Below are positions 25,268 through 33,746 of a stretch of DNA of 52,743 nucleotides, piece by piece. The translations under genes were made by a program, and so were the position numbers. The DNA lies in NCBI RefSeq assembly GCF_020532645.1, contig NZ_JAJAUZ010000052.1, positions 1-52,743 on the forward strand, read 5' to 3'. The first letter of the stretch is position 1. Each line of letters starts with the position of its first letter. The stretch comes from Streptomyces bambusae. GTDB taxonomy: Bacteria; Actinomycetota; Actinomycetes; Streptomycetales; Streptomycetaceae. A model generated the notes under the pieces. It made no database searches. It saw only the letters and a list, made by a program, of their open reading frames with translations, and was not told the DNA's origin.

Positions 25268-25293
25268 GCCGCCCCCTGGGACGTCCCCTCCCG

Positions 25294-25317
25294 CCGTACA
25301 GCAGGGCCGCTGTACGG
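25294..25317. promoter_or_regulatory. Palindromic operator of the RHH antitoxin gene
   Basis: CCGTACAGC (25294-25302) and GCTGTACGG (25309-25317) are perfect 9-bp complements separated by 6 bp. The site ends 7 nt before the RHH start codon and touches the ribosome site. RHH antitoxins usually autorepress through such sites, so autoregulation is likely. Confidence 0.65.
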
Positions 25318-25324
25318 TGGAGGC

Positions 25325-25528
25325 ATGTCGAGACACGTCACCATCCGCCTGGACGAGGAGTTCCACGACCGCCTCAAGGCGCGTGCGGCGGCCCTGGGGA
25401 CGACCGTCACCGCTCTGATCACCGAGGTCACCGAGCGCGAGCTGGACGAGGACCGCCGGAGCTTCCTCGCCGGGGTCGAGGAGTTCGCCGACCACTGGGG
25501 CTACTTCCAGGAGCGGTTCGGGAATTGA
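25325..25528 (+). CDS. Ribbon-helix-helix antitoxin-like protein
   Basis: This 67-aa protein is a small dimeric DNA-binding protein of the CopG/Arc ribbon-helix-helix type. The beta strand HVTIRLDEEFHDRL is followed by the helices LKARAAALGTTVTALITEVTERELDED. The acidic, aromatic C-terminal tail (about 45-67) would be the toxin-binding part. The ATG at 25325 follows GGTGGAGG. Its stop overlaps the TTG start of the next gene, the arrangement typical of antitoxin-toxin pairs. A perfect inverted repeat lies directly upstream. Confidence 0.8.
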   Translation: MSRHVTIRLDEEFHDRLKARAAALGTTVTALITEVTERELDEDRRSFLAGVEEFADHWGYFQERFGN

Positions 25529-25941
25529 AGATCACCATGGAGTGGGCCTGGACCGCTCTGGCCCACCACCTTCCGTCCGACCCGGCCGTGTGGGACCCCT
25601 CCGGGGTAGAGGCCGCCGTCGCAAGGCACCAGAGCGACCTGGTGCTCGTACCCGAACAGCCCGCCCCGGACACGGCCTGGCGGGCCGCGGCGTTTCTGCA
25701 CACCCTCGCGGTCTGCCCGGCGCTGGCCTCGCCGATGAACGAGTTCTACGCGGCCGCCGCCACCCGCTCGTACCTCAGGGTGGCCGGCGCCCGCAACCTG
25801 CCCTCGCCGGAGGACCTCGGCGACCTCGTGGAGGCCGCCAAGCTGGGCCACGCCGACATCGCCGCGGTGGCCGAACAGCTCCGCGCCCGGATCCAGGCCC
25901 CGGAGCGGGACCCGGACCCGGGCGAGGGGATCCGTAAGTGA
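25525..25941 (+). CDS. Fic/Doc-like toxin component, degenerate motif
   Basis: This 138-aa protein starts at TTG within a TTGA overlap with the RHH gene. Its overall pattern fits the Doc-like 'fic family toxin component' proteins of Streptomyces, as I recall them: a helical bundle with AWRAAAFLHTLAVCP and NEFYAAAATRSYLRVAG. The family catalytic loop HPFxDGNKR is not present; the equivalent position reads ASPMNEFYAAAATR with no His, Gly or paired Arg. The protein may therefore be catalytically altered or inactive. Assignment to Fic/Doc rests on this recollection and context. Confidence 0.6.
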   Translation: MKITMEWAWTALAHHLPSDPAVWDPSGVEAAVARHQSDLVLVPEQPAPDTAWRAAAFLHTLAVCPALASPMNEFYAAAATRSYLRVAGARNLPSPEDLGDLVEAAKLGHADIAAVAEQLRARIQAPERDPDPGEGIRK

Positions 25942-25957
25942 CGGCGGATCAGGGCGC

Positions 25958-25980
25958 GCCGCCGGTCGGCGACCGGCGGC
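25958..25980. terminator. Bidirectional hairpin between toxin-like and aminopeptidase genes
   Basis: A perfect 10-bp stem GCCGCCGGTC/GACCGGCGGC with a GGC loop lies between convergent stop codons, 16 nt after the Fic-like gene and 9 nt past the aminopeptidase stop. Confidence 0.7.
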
Positions 25981-25989
25981 GGCCGCGGC

Positions 25990-27306
25990 TCAGAAGGTGA
26001 TCTTCCAGCTGTTGATGTAGCCGACGTCCTGGGCGGCCGCGTCGCGGACGCGCAGGTTCCAGGTGCCGTTCGCGACCTCGGAGGAGGCGTTCACGGTGTA
26101 GCTCTGGACCAGGTTGTCGGCGCTGCCGCCGCTGCGGTTGTGCAGGTTGTAGACCGAGCCGTCCGGGGCCACCAGGTCGACGATCAGGTCACCGCGGTAG
26201 GTGTGGACGATGTTCACGTCCACCTTGGTGGTGGCCGGCGCGTTGCCCGTGACACCGGAGACCGCGATCGGGGAGTTCACCGCGGCCGCGGGGGAGTCCG
26301 GGATGTTCACGTCCGTGGTGCTCTCGAAGGACGGGCCGGGCGGGACCGGGGTGGCGAAGCCGAGGTTCCAGATCGCGTAGGCCACCGCGTCGCTGTTGCG
26401 GTCCAGCGCGGTGTCGTTGATGTTCGAGGTGTTGTCGCAGGAGGAGTGGTAGCACCGGTCGAAGGACTGGCCGGCGGTGCCGCCCCACTTCTGGGCCTGG
26501 GCGCTGGTCTTGGTGTTGCTGGCGCCCGTGAACAGGCCGCCCACCGGGATGCCCACGTTCTTGAACGACGCGTGGTCCGAGCGGCCGTCGCCCTCGGTCT
26601 CTATCTCGGTCGGCACGCCTATGCCGGCGAAGTACGTCTTGAAGGTCTGCTCGATCGTGGGGTCGTCGTCGTAGACGAAGTAGCCCGGGTTCGGCGAGCC
26701 GATCATGTCGAAGTTCAGGTAGCCGGAGACCTTGGCGCGTTCGGCGGTCGGCAGCTGGTTCACGTAGTACTTCGAGCCGATCAGGCCCAGCTCCTCCGCG
26801 CCCCACCAGCCGAACCGCAGGTGCTTGGTGGGCGTCAGGCCGGACCGGGAGACGGCGAGCGCGGTCTCCAGGACGGCCGCCGAGCCGGAGCCGTTGTCGT
26901 TGATGCCGGCGCCGGAGCTGACGGAGTCCAGGTGGGCGCCGGCCATCAGCACGGAGTTCGGGTCGCCGCCCGGCCAGTCCGCGATCAGGTTGTAGCCGGT
27001 GGCGCCGCTGGAGGTGAAGGTCTGGAGGGTGGTCGTGAAGCCGGCCGCGTCCAGCTTGGCCTTCACGTAGTCGATCGAGGCCTTGTAGCCGGTCCGGCCG
27101 TGGGCGCGGTTGCCGCCGTTGGCCTGGGCTATGGACTGGAGCTGCGTCAGGTGCGCCTTGACGTTGGCGACCGGGATGTCCGGCGGGGTGGGCGCCGCGG
27201 TGACCGCGGTGGGGGCGGCGAGGGCGCCGGGTGTGGCGGAGGCGAGCAGGCCGGCGGCCGCCAATGCGGCGGCAGCGGCCAGACGCCCGGAAACGGAGAG
27301 GCTCAT
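25990..27306 (-). CDS. Secreted M28 zinc aminopeptidase with P domain
   Basis: This 438-aa secreted enzyme is similar to the Streptomyces griseus aminopeptidase and releases N-terminal, mostly hydrophobic residues. The signal peptide ends after ALA (residue 30). Two-zinc site residues are all visible: His125, Asp137, Glu172 (with catalytic Glu171), Asp200 and His287, with spacing as in the S. griseus enzyme. Residues about 335-438 are a C-terminal proprotein-convertase P domain, often removed on maturation. It stands alone and converges on the toxin-like gene. Confidence 0.93.
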   Translation of the reverse strand: MSLSVSGRLAAAAALAAAGLLASATPGALAAPTAVTAAPTPPDIPVANVKAHLTQLQSIAQANGGNRAHGRTGYKASIDYVKAKLDAAGFTTTLQTFTSSGATGYNLIADWPGGDPNSVLMAGAHLDSVSSGAGINDNGSGSAAVLETALAVSRSGLTPTKHLRFGWWGAEELGLIGSKYYVNQLPTAERAKVSGYLNFDMIGSPNPGYFVYDDDPTIEQTFKTYFAGIGVPTEIETEGDGRSDHASFKNVGIPVGGLFTGASNTKTSAQAQKWGGTAGQSFDRCYHSSCDNTSNINDTALDRNSDAVAYAIWNLGFATPVPPGPSFESTTDVNIPDSPAAAVNSPIAVSGVTGNAPATTKVDVNIVHTYRGDLIVDLVAPDGSVYNLHNRSGGSADNLVQSYTVNASSEVANGTWNLRVRDAAAQDVGYINSWKITF

Positions 27307-27442
27307 GTGGGGGCTCCGGGATTCCGTACGGGGATGGGAACGGAACGTGCGGGGATAGAGCGTCTGTGCGAGCCCGATGTTCAGTGAGAGCGTGACACTC
27401 CGTCAAGGGCGCAATCCGGTCAGGATTGTTCGGCAAACGGAC

Positions 27443-27474
27443 AGTCGCCCGCACCAGTGGTGGTGCGGGCGACT
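27443..27474 (-). terminator. Terminator after rarD
   Basis: A perfect 14-bp stem (27443-27456 with 27461-27474) with a GTGG loop starts 19 nt beyond the rarD stop on the minus strand. It isolates rarD from the aminopeptidase gene. Confidence 0.8.
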
Positions 27475-27493
27475 GACGGGGTGTATGAGGCGG

Positions 27494-28519
27494 TTACGCG
27501 GGCTCGTGCGCGGCCGCCGGAGCGGTTCCGGCGGGCTCGGCGGAGGGGTTGGTTCCGGAGGTCGGCCGGGGGAGCGCGGCGGTGGCTCCCGTGGCCGGTG
27601 CGGCTGCTGCGGCTTCGGCGGCGGCCGCCCGGGTGCGTCGTACGGTCCGCAAAGCGTCCCAGGTCAGCATCATCAGCGCGGCCCACACGAGCCCGAAGCC
27701 GGCCCACCGCTCGGGCGGCATCGCCTCGTGGAAGTACAGGACGCCCAGGCCGAACTGGAAGGCCGGTGCCAGGTACTGGAGCAGTCCCAGGGTGGACAGC
27801 GGTACCCGGATCGCGGCGGCCCCGAAGCAGATCAGCGGCACCGCGGTGACCACGCCGGTGGCGGCCAGCAGGGCCAGGTGGCCGGGGCCCTCGCTGGTGA
27901 GCGTGGACCGGCCGGCCGCCGACAGCCAGACCAGGTAGCCGAGGGCGGGCAGGAACTGCACGGCGGTCTCGGCGGCCAGTGATTCCAGGCCGCCGATGTT
28001 GACCTTCTTCTTGATCAGCCCGTACGTGGCGAACGAGAACGCCAGCACCAGCGAGATCCACGGCAGCCGGCCGGATCCGGCCGCCAGCACGACCACCGCG
28101 GCGAAGCCCACGCCGACCGCGGCCCACTGCACCGGCCGCAGCCGCTCGCCGAGGAGCAGCACCCCCATGGCGATCGTGACCAGCGGGTTGATGAAGTAGC
28201 CGAGCGAGGCCTCGACCACCTGGCCGGCGTTGACCGCCCAGATGTACAGCCCCCAGTTCACGGTGATCACGGAGGCGGCGAGGGTCAGGTAGGCCAGTTT
28301 GCGCGGCTGCCGGAGCAACTCGGGTATCCACGCCCAGCGGCGCACCACGAGCAGTGCCAGGGCCACGAAGCCGAGGGACCAGACCATCCGGTGGGCGAGG
28401 ATCTCGATCGCACCGGCCGGCTTGAGCAGGGGCCAGAACAGGGGGACCAGCCCCCACATGCCGTAGGCGCCGAAACCGTAGAGCAGTCCGGTCCGCCGCG
28501 CTTCGGTGCCTGACTTCAC
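27494..28519 (-). CDS. rarD: EamA-family transporter RarD
   Basis: This 341-aa inner-membrane protein of the drug/metabolite transporter superfamily has about ten hydrophobic helices. The family signature is clear: GAYGMWGLVPLFWPLLKPA, EILAHRMVWSL, NWGLYIWAVNAGQVVEASLGYFINPL and PLSTLGLLQYLAPAFQF. The substrate is unknown; RarD was named from chloramphenicol phenotypes. A 50-residue Ala/Pro/Thr-rich cytoplasmic tail ends the protein. The start is ATG at 28519. Confidence 0.9.
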   Translation of the reverse strand: MKSGTEARRTGLLYGFGAYGMWGLVPLFWPLLKPAGAIEILAHRMVWSLGFVALALLVVRRWAWIPELLRQPRKLAYLTLAASVITVNWGLYIWAVNAGQVVEASLGYFINPLVTIAMGVLLLGERLRPVQWAAVGVGFAAVVVLAAGSGRLPWISLVLAFSFATYGLIKKKVNIGGLESLAAETAVQFLPALGYLVWLSAAGRSTLTSEGPGHLALLAATGVVTAVPLICFGAAAIRVPLSTLGLLQYLAPAFQFGLGVLYFHEAMPPERWAGFGLVWAALMMLTWDALRTVRRTRAAAAEAAAAAPATGATAALPRPTSGTNPSAEPAGTAPAAAHEPA

Positions 28520-28624
28520 GGGCCCTCCTCGGACGACTTCAAGCCAACCTGACGACCGTAGCGCCGCAGAACCTGTCCTGTCATGCCCAAACCAGCGAGA
28601 TACTCATGACACTTTCGGGTCCCG

Positions 28625-28660
28625 CTCAAGCACCGGCCGCCTTCTCAAGCGCCGGCCGCC
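28625..28660. repeat. Two 17-bp direct repeats
   Basis: CTCAAGCACCGGCCGCC (28625-28641) and CTCAAGCGCCGGCCGCC (28644-28660) differ at one base. They lie just past the qorB stop on its transcribed side and resemble the reverse complement of the CGCCGGCGATTGAG part of the dispersed repeat at 20144. Confidence 0.6.
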
Positions 28661-28677
28661 GTGGGGGCCGCTGCCGC

Positions 28678-29535
28678 TCAGGCGTTCAGGGCCGCGGTGA
28701 TCGCGTCGCCCACCGGCGTGGTCGGGCGGCCGATCAGCCGGGCCAGGTCCCCGCCGGTGGCGGCGAGCCGGCCGCGCGCGATCGCCGCGTCCACGTCCAC
28801 CAGCACCGCCGCGAACGGCTCGGGCACCCCGGCGCCGGTCAGCACCGAGAGGTGCGCCTCGGCGGGCAGGTCCCGGTACGCGACCTCCCGGCCGGACCGG
28901 GCCGCGACCTCGGCCGCGTACTCCGCCAGGCTCCAGGCGGTGTCCCCGCTCAGCTCGTACACCCGGCCCAGGTGGCCCTCGCCGGTCAGCACCTCGGCCG
29001 CCGCGGCCGCGTAGTCGGCGCGCGCCGCGGAGGCGATCCGGCCCTCGCCCGCACTGCCGACGACGGTGCCGTGCTCCAGCACCTGACCCAGCTGGGCGGT
29101 GTAGTTCTCGTGGTACCAGCCGTTGCGCAGGAAGGTGTGGGGGAGGCCGGAGTCGAGGACGGCCTGCTCGGTGGCCTTGTGCTCGGCGGCCAGGTCGAAG
29201 TCGGCCGCGGGCCCGCCGAGGATGCCGGTGTAGGCGAGCTGTGCCACCCCGGCCGCCCGGGCGGCCGCGATCACCGCGGTGTGCTGCGGGATGCGGCGGC
29301 CGACCTCGCTGCCGGAGATCAGCAGCACCCGGTCGCCGGCCCGGAAGGCGCCGGCCAGCGAGGCCGGGTCGTCGTAGTCCGCGATCCGCAGCTCCACGCC
29401 CCGCGCGGCGAGGCCTGCCGCCTTCTCCCGGTCCCGCACGACGGCGGCGACCTGCTCGGCGGGAACCCGGGTCAGCAGCTCCTCGACGACGAGGCGGCCG
29501 AGGGCTCCGGTGGCTCCGGTGACGACGATGCTCAT
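28678..29535 (-). CDS. qorB: NAD(P)H:quinone oxidoreductase 2-like, QorB family
   Basis: This 285-aa cytoplasmic NmrA/atypical SDR-type oxidoreductase closely follows E. coli QorB (YtfG), which reduces quinones with NADPH. The Rossmann motif GATGALG is at 7-13. Further matches are LLISGSEVGRR, LRNGWYHENY, ASAARADYAAAAAEVL and VYELSGDTAWSL. The ATG at 29535 puts the nucleotide-binding motif in the correct place; a longer upstream frame is not conserved-looking. No HxlR-type QorR regulator gene is adjacent. Upstream is an AT-rich patch near 29638-29670. Confidence 0.88.
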   Translation of the reverse strand: MSIVVTGATGALGRLVVEELLTRVPAEQVAAVVRDREKAAGLAARGVELRIADYDDPASLAGAFRAGDRVLLISGSEVGRRIPQHTAVIAAARAAGVAQLAYTGILGGPAADFDLAAEHKATEQAVLDSGLPHTFLRNGWYHENYTAQLGQVLEHGTVVGSAGEGRIASAARADYAAAAAEVLTGEGHLGRVYELSGDTAWSLAEYAAEVAARSGREVAYRDLPAEAHLSVLTGAGVPEPFAAVLVDVDAAIARGRLAATGGDLARLIGRPTTPVGDAITAALNA

Positions 29536-29723
29536 GGCAGTGCTCCGTTTCGACGGGGGTGCGGCGCTACGACGGGTGCGACGGCCGCGGCGGGTCCGGC
29601 GGCAGGGCGGTCGGGCGCCGGGTCGGGCATGACACGAGCATATAGAAAGCGCTAACCGTTTGAAAGTGCAACCGGGGTCCCGTCCGGCCCGGCGGGCGGA
29701 AGGGGCACCCGCAGGCACGCGAA

Positions 29724-29757
29724 AGGGCCCGGACCTCCTCGTGGAGATCCGGGCCCT
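29724..29757 (-). terminator. Terminator after korB
   Basis: A 10-bp perfect stem (29724-29733 with 29748-29757) with an inner CTCC-TCGT-GGAG hairpin lies 20 nt past the korB stop codon on the minus strand. A GAAA tract on the plus strand gives a short U-run. Confidence 0.75.
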
Positions 29758-29776
29758 CGGGCGCTGCGCCGGCAGG

Positions 29777-30856
29777 TCAGCCGACGACGGTCCAGGTGTC
29801 GTTGCCCGTGAGCAGCCGGCCCAGGTCGCCCTTGCCGTTCTGCTCGATGGCGGCGTCCAGCTGGTCCGCCATCTGCGTGTCGTACACCGGCCGCTCCACG
29901 CTCCGGAACACGCCGATCGGCGTCCGGTGCAGGGTGTCCGGGTCGGCCAGCCGGGACAGCGCGAACGCGGTCGTCGGGCTGGCGGAGTGCGCGTCGTGCA
30001 CGAGGATCCGGGACTCGTTCTCCGGGGTCACCTCGACCACCTGGAGGTCGCCGGTGGCCGGGTCCCGCACCACGCCCTTGTGCCCGCCGGCGCCGAACCG
30101 GATCGGCTGCCCGTGCTCCAGCCGGATCACGGCCTCCTGCGCCGTCTCGCTGTCCTTCAGGGCGTCGAACGCGCCGTCGTTGAAGATGTTGCAGTTCTGG
30201 TAGATCTCCACCAGCGCCGTGCCCGGGTGCGCGGCGGCCTGCCGCAGCACCTCCGTCAGGTGCTTGCGGTCCGAGTCCACCGTCCGGGCCACGAACGAGG
30301 CCTCGGCGCCGATCGCCAGCGACACCGGGTTGAACGGCGCGTCCAGCGAGCCCATCGGCGAGGACTTGGTCAGCTTGCCGACCTCCGAGGTCGGCGAGTA
30401 CTGGCCCTTGGTCAGACCGTAGATCCGGTTGTTGAACAGCAGGATCTTCAGGTTCACGTTCCGGCGCAGCGCGTGGATCAGGTGGTTGCCGCCGATGGAC
30501 AGCGCGTCGCCGTCACCGGTGACCACCCAGACGCTCAGGTCGCGCCGCGAGGACGCCAGGCCCGTCGCGATCGCCGGGGCGCGGCCGTGGATCGAGTGCA
30601 TGCCGTACGTGTTCATGTAGTACGGGAAGCGGGAGGAGCAGCCGATGCCGGAGACGAAGACGATGTTCTCCTTGGCGAGCCCCAGCTCGGGCATGAAGCC
30701 CTGGACCGCCGCGAGCACCGCGTAGTCACCGCAGCCGGGGCACCAGCGGACCTCCTGGTCCGACTTGAAGTCCTTCATCGACTGCTTCCCCTCGGCCTTG
30801 GGCACGAGGGAGAGCAGGGAGTGGTGGGAGGCGGGTTGCGCCGTCGTCTCAGACAT
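29777..30856 (-). CDS. korB: 2-oxoacid:ferredoxin oxidoreductase beta subunit
   Basis: This 359-aa thiamine-diphosphate subunit works with KorA in CoA-dependent oxidation of a 2-oxoacid, probably 2-oxoglutarate, with ferredoxin as acceptor. The 4Fe-4S ligands Cys39, Cys42 (WCPGCGDY), Cys73 (GIGCSS) and a Cys in QNCNIFNDG are present. The TPP/Mg site is GDGDALSIGGNH and NNRIYGLTKGQ. The ATG overlaps the korA end by 8 nt, so the pair is translationally coupled. In Streptomyces this enzyme can supply succinyl-CoA and reduced ferredoxin. Confidence 0.92.
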   Translation of the reverse strand: MSETTAQPASHHSLLSLVPKAEGKQSMKDFKSDQEVRWCPGCGDYAVLAAVQGFMPELGLAKENIVFVSGIGCSSRFPYYMNTYGMHSIHGRAPAIATGLASSRRDLSVWVVTGDGDALSIGGNHLIHALRRNVNLKILLFNNRIYGLTKGQYSPTSEVGKLTKSSPMGSLDAPFNPVSLAIGAEASFVARTVDSDRKHLTEVLRQAAAHPGTALVEIYQNCNIFNDGAFDALKDSETAQEAVIRLEHGQPIRFGAGGHKGVVRDPATGDLQVVEVTPENESRILVHDAHSASPTTAFALSRLADPDTLHRTPIGVFRSVERPVYDTQMADQLDAAIEQNGKGDLGRLLTGNDTWTVVG

Positions 30857-32792
30857 CGATGGCCTCCTTGAGAACCGTGGCGAGCTGCTCCGCCTTGAAC
30901 GGCATGCCGTTGACCTGGTTGTACGACTGTGCGTCGACCAGGTACTTCGCCCTGATCAGGGTGGCGAGCTGGCCGAGGTTCATCTCGGGAACCACTACCT
31001 TCTCGTAACGCTTCAGGACCTCGCCCAGATTCCGCGGGAACGGGTTGAGGTGGCGCAGGTGGGCCTGCGCGATGGGCACCCCGGCGACCCGCAGCCGGCG
31101 CACGGCCGCGGTGATCGGGCCGTACGTCGAGCCCCAGCCGATGACCAGGGTCTTCGCACCGTCCGGGTCGTCGACCTCCAGGTCCGGGACCTCGATGCCG
31201 TCGATCTTGGCCTGCCGGGTGCGGACCATGAAGTCGTGGTTGGCCGGGTCGTACGAGATGTTGCCCGTGCCGTCCTGCTTCTCGATGCCGCCGATCCGGT
31301 GCTCCAGCCCCGGGGTGCCGGGCACCGCCCACGGGCGGGCCAGGGTCTGCGGGTCGCGCTTGTACGGCCAGAAGACCTCGGTGCCGTCCGCCAGCTCGTG
31401 GTTCGGGCCGGTCGCGAACTGGACGCGCAGGTCCGGCAGGTCCTCCGGGTCCGGGATCCGCCAGGGCTCGGAACCGTTGGCCAGGTAGCCGTCCGACAGC
31501 AGGAACACCGGCGTCCGGTACGTCAGCGCGATCCGCGCCGCGTCCAGCGCCGCGTCGAAGCAGTCGCCCGGGGTCTTCGGCGCGACCACCGGGACCGGAG
31601 CCTCGCCGTTGCGCCCGTACATCGCCTGCAGCAGGTCGGCCTGCTCGGTCTTGGTGGGCAGACCGGTCGACGGGCCGCCGCGCTGGATGTCCACGATCAG
31701 CAGCGGCAGCTCCAGGGAGACCGCGAGGCCGATCGCCTCCGACTTCAGGGCCACACCCGGGCCGGAGGTGGTGGTCACCGCGAGGGCGCCACCGAAGGCC
31801 GCGCCGAGCGCGGCGCCGATGCCGGCGATCTCGTCCTCGGCCTGGAAGGTCCGGACGCCGAAGTTCTTGTGCTTCGACAGCTCGTGCAGGATGTCCGAGG
31901 CCGGGGTGATCGGGTACGAGCCCAGGTAGAGCGGCAGGTCGGCCTTCTGGCCGGCCGCGATCAGTCCGTAGGACAGCGCCAGGTTCCCGGAGATGTTGCG
32001 GTACGTGCCCGTAGGGAACGCGCGGGTGGCCGGGGCCACCTCGTAGGAGACGGCGAAGTCCTCCGTGGTCTCGCCGAAGTTCCAGCCCGCCCGGAAGGCC
32101 GCCACGTTCGCCTCGGCGATGTCCGGCTTCTTCGCGAACTTCTGCCGCAGGAACGCCTCGGTGCCCTCGGTCGGCCGGTGGTACATCCAGCTCAGCAGGC
32201 CCAGCGCGAACATGTTCTTGCTGCGCTCGGCCTCCTTGCGGGTCAGGCCGAACTCCTTGAGCGCCTCGACCGTCAGCGTGGTGAGCGGCACCGGGTGGAC
32301 GTTGTACGCCTCCAGCGAGCCGTCCTCCAGCGGGGAGGTCTCGTAGCCCACCTTGGCCATCGGCCGCTTGGTGAACTCGTCCGTGTTGACGATGATCTCC
32401 GCGCCCCGCGGGACGTCGCCGATGTTCGCCTTCAGGGCCGCCGGGTTCATCGCGACCAGCACGTTCGGCGCGTCGCCCGGGGTGAGGATGTCGTGGTCGG
32501 CGAAGTGCAGCTGGAAGGAGGAGACGCCGGGCAGGGTGCCGGCAGGCGCCCGAATCTCGGCGGGGAAGTTCGGCAGCGTCGACAGGTCGTTGCCGAACGA
32601 TGCGGTCTCCGAGGTGAAGCGGTCACCGGTGAGCTGCATACCGTCACCCGAGTCACCCGCGAAGCGGATGATCACGCGGTCGAGGCGGCGGACTTCCTTC
32701 GCCCCCGAACCTGCGGGCGTGCGCTGCTCGCCGACTACAGCCCCTGCTGCCCCGTCGGCCTGATCGGCTGGGGTACTGACCTGGCTGGTCAC
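30849..32792 (-). CDS. korA: 2-oxoacid:ferredoxin oxidoreductase alpha subunit (gamma-alpha fusion)
   Basis: This 647-aa protein fuses the gamma domain (about 35-230, starting IIRFAGDSGDGMQLTG) to the alpha pyrimidine-binding domain (about 245-647, with YPITPASDILHELS, QAEDEIAGIGAALGAAFGG and TTTSGPGVALKSEAIGLAV). The GTG at 32792 is preceded by a near-ideal AAGGAGG 8 nt away; the 46 codons further upstream in frame are spurious. It is transcribed with korB toward the terminator at 29724. It is divergent from nothing close, since the response regulator gene lies behind it on the same strand. Confidence 0.93.
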   Translation of the reverse strand: MTSQVSTPADQADGAAGAVVGEQRTPAGSGAKEVRRLDRVIIRFAGDSGDGMQLTGDRFTSETASFGNDLSTLPNFPAEIRAPAGTLPGVSSFQLHFADHDILTPGDAPNVLVAMNPAALKANIGDVPRGAEIIVNTDEFTKRPMAKVGYETSPLEDGSLEAYNVHPVPLTTLTVEALKEFGLTRKEAERSKNMFALGLLSWMYHRPTEGTEAFLRQKFAKKPDIAEANVAAFRAGWNFGETTEDFAVSYEVAPATRAFPTGTYRNISGNLALSYGLIAAGQKADLPLYLGSYPITPASDILHELSKHKNFGVRTFQAEDEIAGIGAALGAAFGGALAVTTTSGPGVALKSEAIGLAVSLELPLLIVDIQRGGPSTGLPTKTEQADLLQAMYGRNGEAPVPVVAPKTPGDCFDAALDAARIALTYRTPVFLLSDGYLANGSEPWRIPDPEDLPDLRVQFATGPNHELADGTEVFWPYKRDPQTLARPWAVPGTPGLEHRIGGIEKQDGTGNISYDPANHDFMVRTRQAKIDGIEVPDLEVDDPDGAKTLVIGWGSTYGPITAAVRRLRVAGVPIAQAHLRHLNPFPRNLGEVLKRYEKVVVPEMNLGQLATLIRAKYLVDAQSYNQVNGMPFKAEQLATVLKEAIDV

Positions 32793-32830
32793 TGAACTGG
32801 ACCTCCTTCGAGGCGTACGCGTCCCAAAAA

Positions 32831-32853
32831 CCACCCTACGTCGGTAAGGGTGG
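32831..32853. promoter_or_regulatory. Inverted repeat in the korA leader
   Basis: CCACCCT (32831-32837) and AGGGTGG (32847-32853) flank a 9-bp spacer, 38 bp before the korA start codon. It could be an operator or an RNA hairpin close to the ribosome site. Confidence 0.4.
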
Positions 32854-32937
32854 CCTACCCCGGGCCGCTCACATTCCGGACTGCACTTTGAGATGTTGTG
32901 CCTCAGGGAGCGGCGGTGGGTTTGTGCCATGCCACAG

Positions 32938-32952
32938 CTGACAGGGTGTCAG
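32938..32952 (-). terminator. Small hairpin after the response regulator gene
   Basis: CTGACA-GGG-TGTCAG is a perfect 6-bp inverted repeat 4 nt beyond the response regulator stop. It is a weak terminator candidate. Confidence 0.35.
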
Positions 32953-32956
32953 GCGG

Positions 32957-33628
32957 CTAAGAATTGAGATAGGTGAGCACGGCGAGCACCCGCCGGTGAT
33001 CCCCGTCACTCGGCGACAGACCGAGCTTCATGAAGATGTTGCTGACGTGCTTCTCGACCGCCCCGTCACTGACGACCAGCTGCTTCGCCACCGCCGAATT
33101 GGTCCGGCCCTCGGCCATCAGGCCCAGTACCTCGCGCTCCCGGGGGGTCAGCCCCGCCAGCACGTCCTGCTTGCGGCTGCGCCCCAGCAGCTGGGCCACG
33201 ACCTCCGGGTCCAGTGCGGTGCCGCCCCGGGCGACCCGCACCACCGCGTCCGTGAACTCACGTACATCGGCTACCCGGTCCTTGAGGAGGTACCCCACGC
33301 CCGTGCTGGACCCGGCCAGCAGTTCGGTGGCGTACTGCTCCTCCACGTACTGCGACAGCACCAGCACGCCGACACCGGGGTGCACGGCCCGCAGTCGCAC
33401 CGCGGCGCGCACCCCCTCGTCGGTGTGCGTGGGCGGCATGCGCACGTCGGCGACGACCACGTCCGGCAGCGCATCCTCGGCCGCCAGCTCTTCTATCGTC
33501 TTGAGCAGGGCTTCCGCATCGCCCACACCCGCGACGACGTCGTGCCCCCGGTCGGTCAGCAGCCGGGTCAGGCCCTCTCTGAGCAGCACTGAATCCTCGG
33601 CGATGACGACCCGAACCCTGTCCTCCAC
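32957..33628 (-). CDS. NarL/LuxR-family response regulator
   Basis: This 223-aa regulator has a receiver domain (about 5-125) with acidic pocket Glu11/Asp12, phosphoacceptor Asp61 in VVADVRMPP and the conserved Lys in YLLKDRV. A C-terminal LuxR-type helix-turn-helix follows (LTPREREVLGLMAEGRTN to VSNIFMKLGL). The GTG at 33628 matches the usual N-terminus of the family, although the ribosome site is weak; a longer start at 33715 is less likely. Its partners are probably the two kinases just upstream on the same strand. A strong terminator separates it from the nearer kinase, so it likely has its own promoter. Confidence 0.9.
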   Translation of the reverse strand: MEDRVRVVIAEDSVLLREGLTRLLTDRGHDVVAGVGDAEALLKTIEELAAEDALPDVVVADVRMPPTHTDEGVRAAVRLRAVHPGVGVLVLSQYVEEQYATELLAGSSTGVGYLLKDRVADVREFTDAVVRVARGGTALDPEVVAQLLGRSRKQDVLAGLTPREREVLGLMAEGRTNSAVAKQLVVSDGAVEKHVSNIFMKLGLSPSDGDHRRVLAVLTYLNS

Positions 33629-33746
33629 GATCCCGTGCCCCGCATTCGCTCGTCTCTTGCCTGGTACAGCCAAGCATTCCAGCCTCAAGGTGAGATGGAG
33701 TGCAGATCGACCCACCGGAACCGGCCACCGTGCCGGAACGCGCCAG

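Noticed and set aside
32847..32865. DmdR/IdeR iron box in the korA leader
   Set aside because: TAAGGGTGGCCTACCCC matches the iron-box consensus at only about half of positions.
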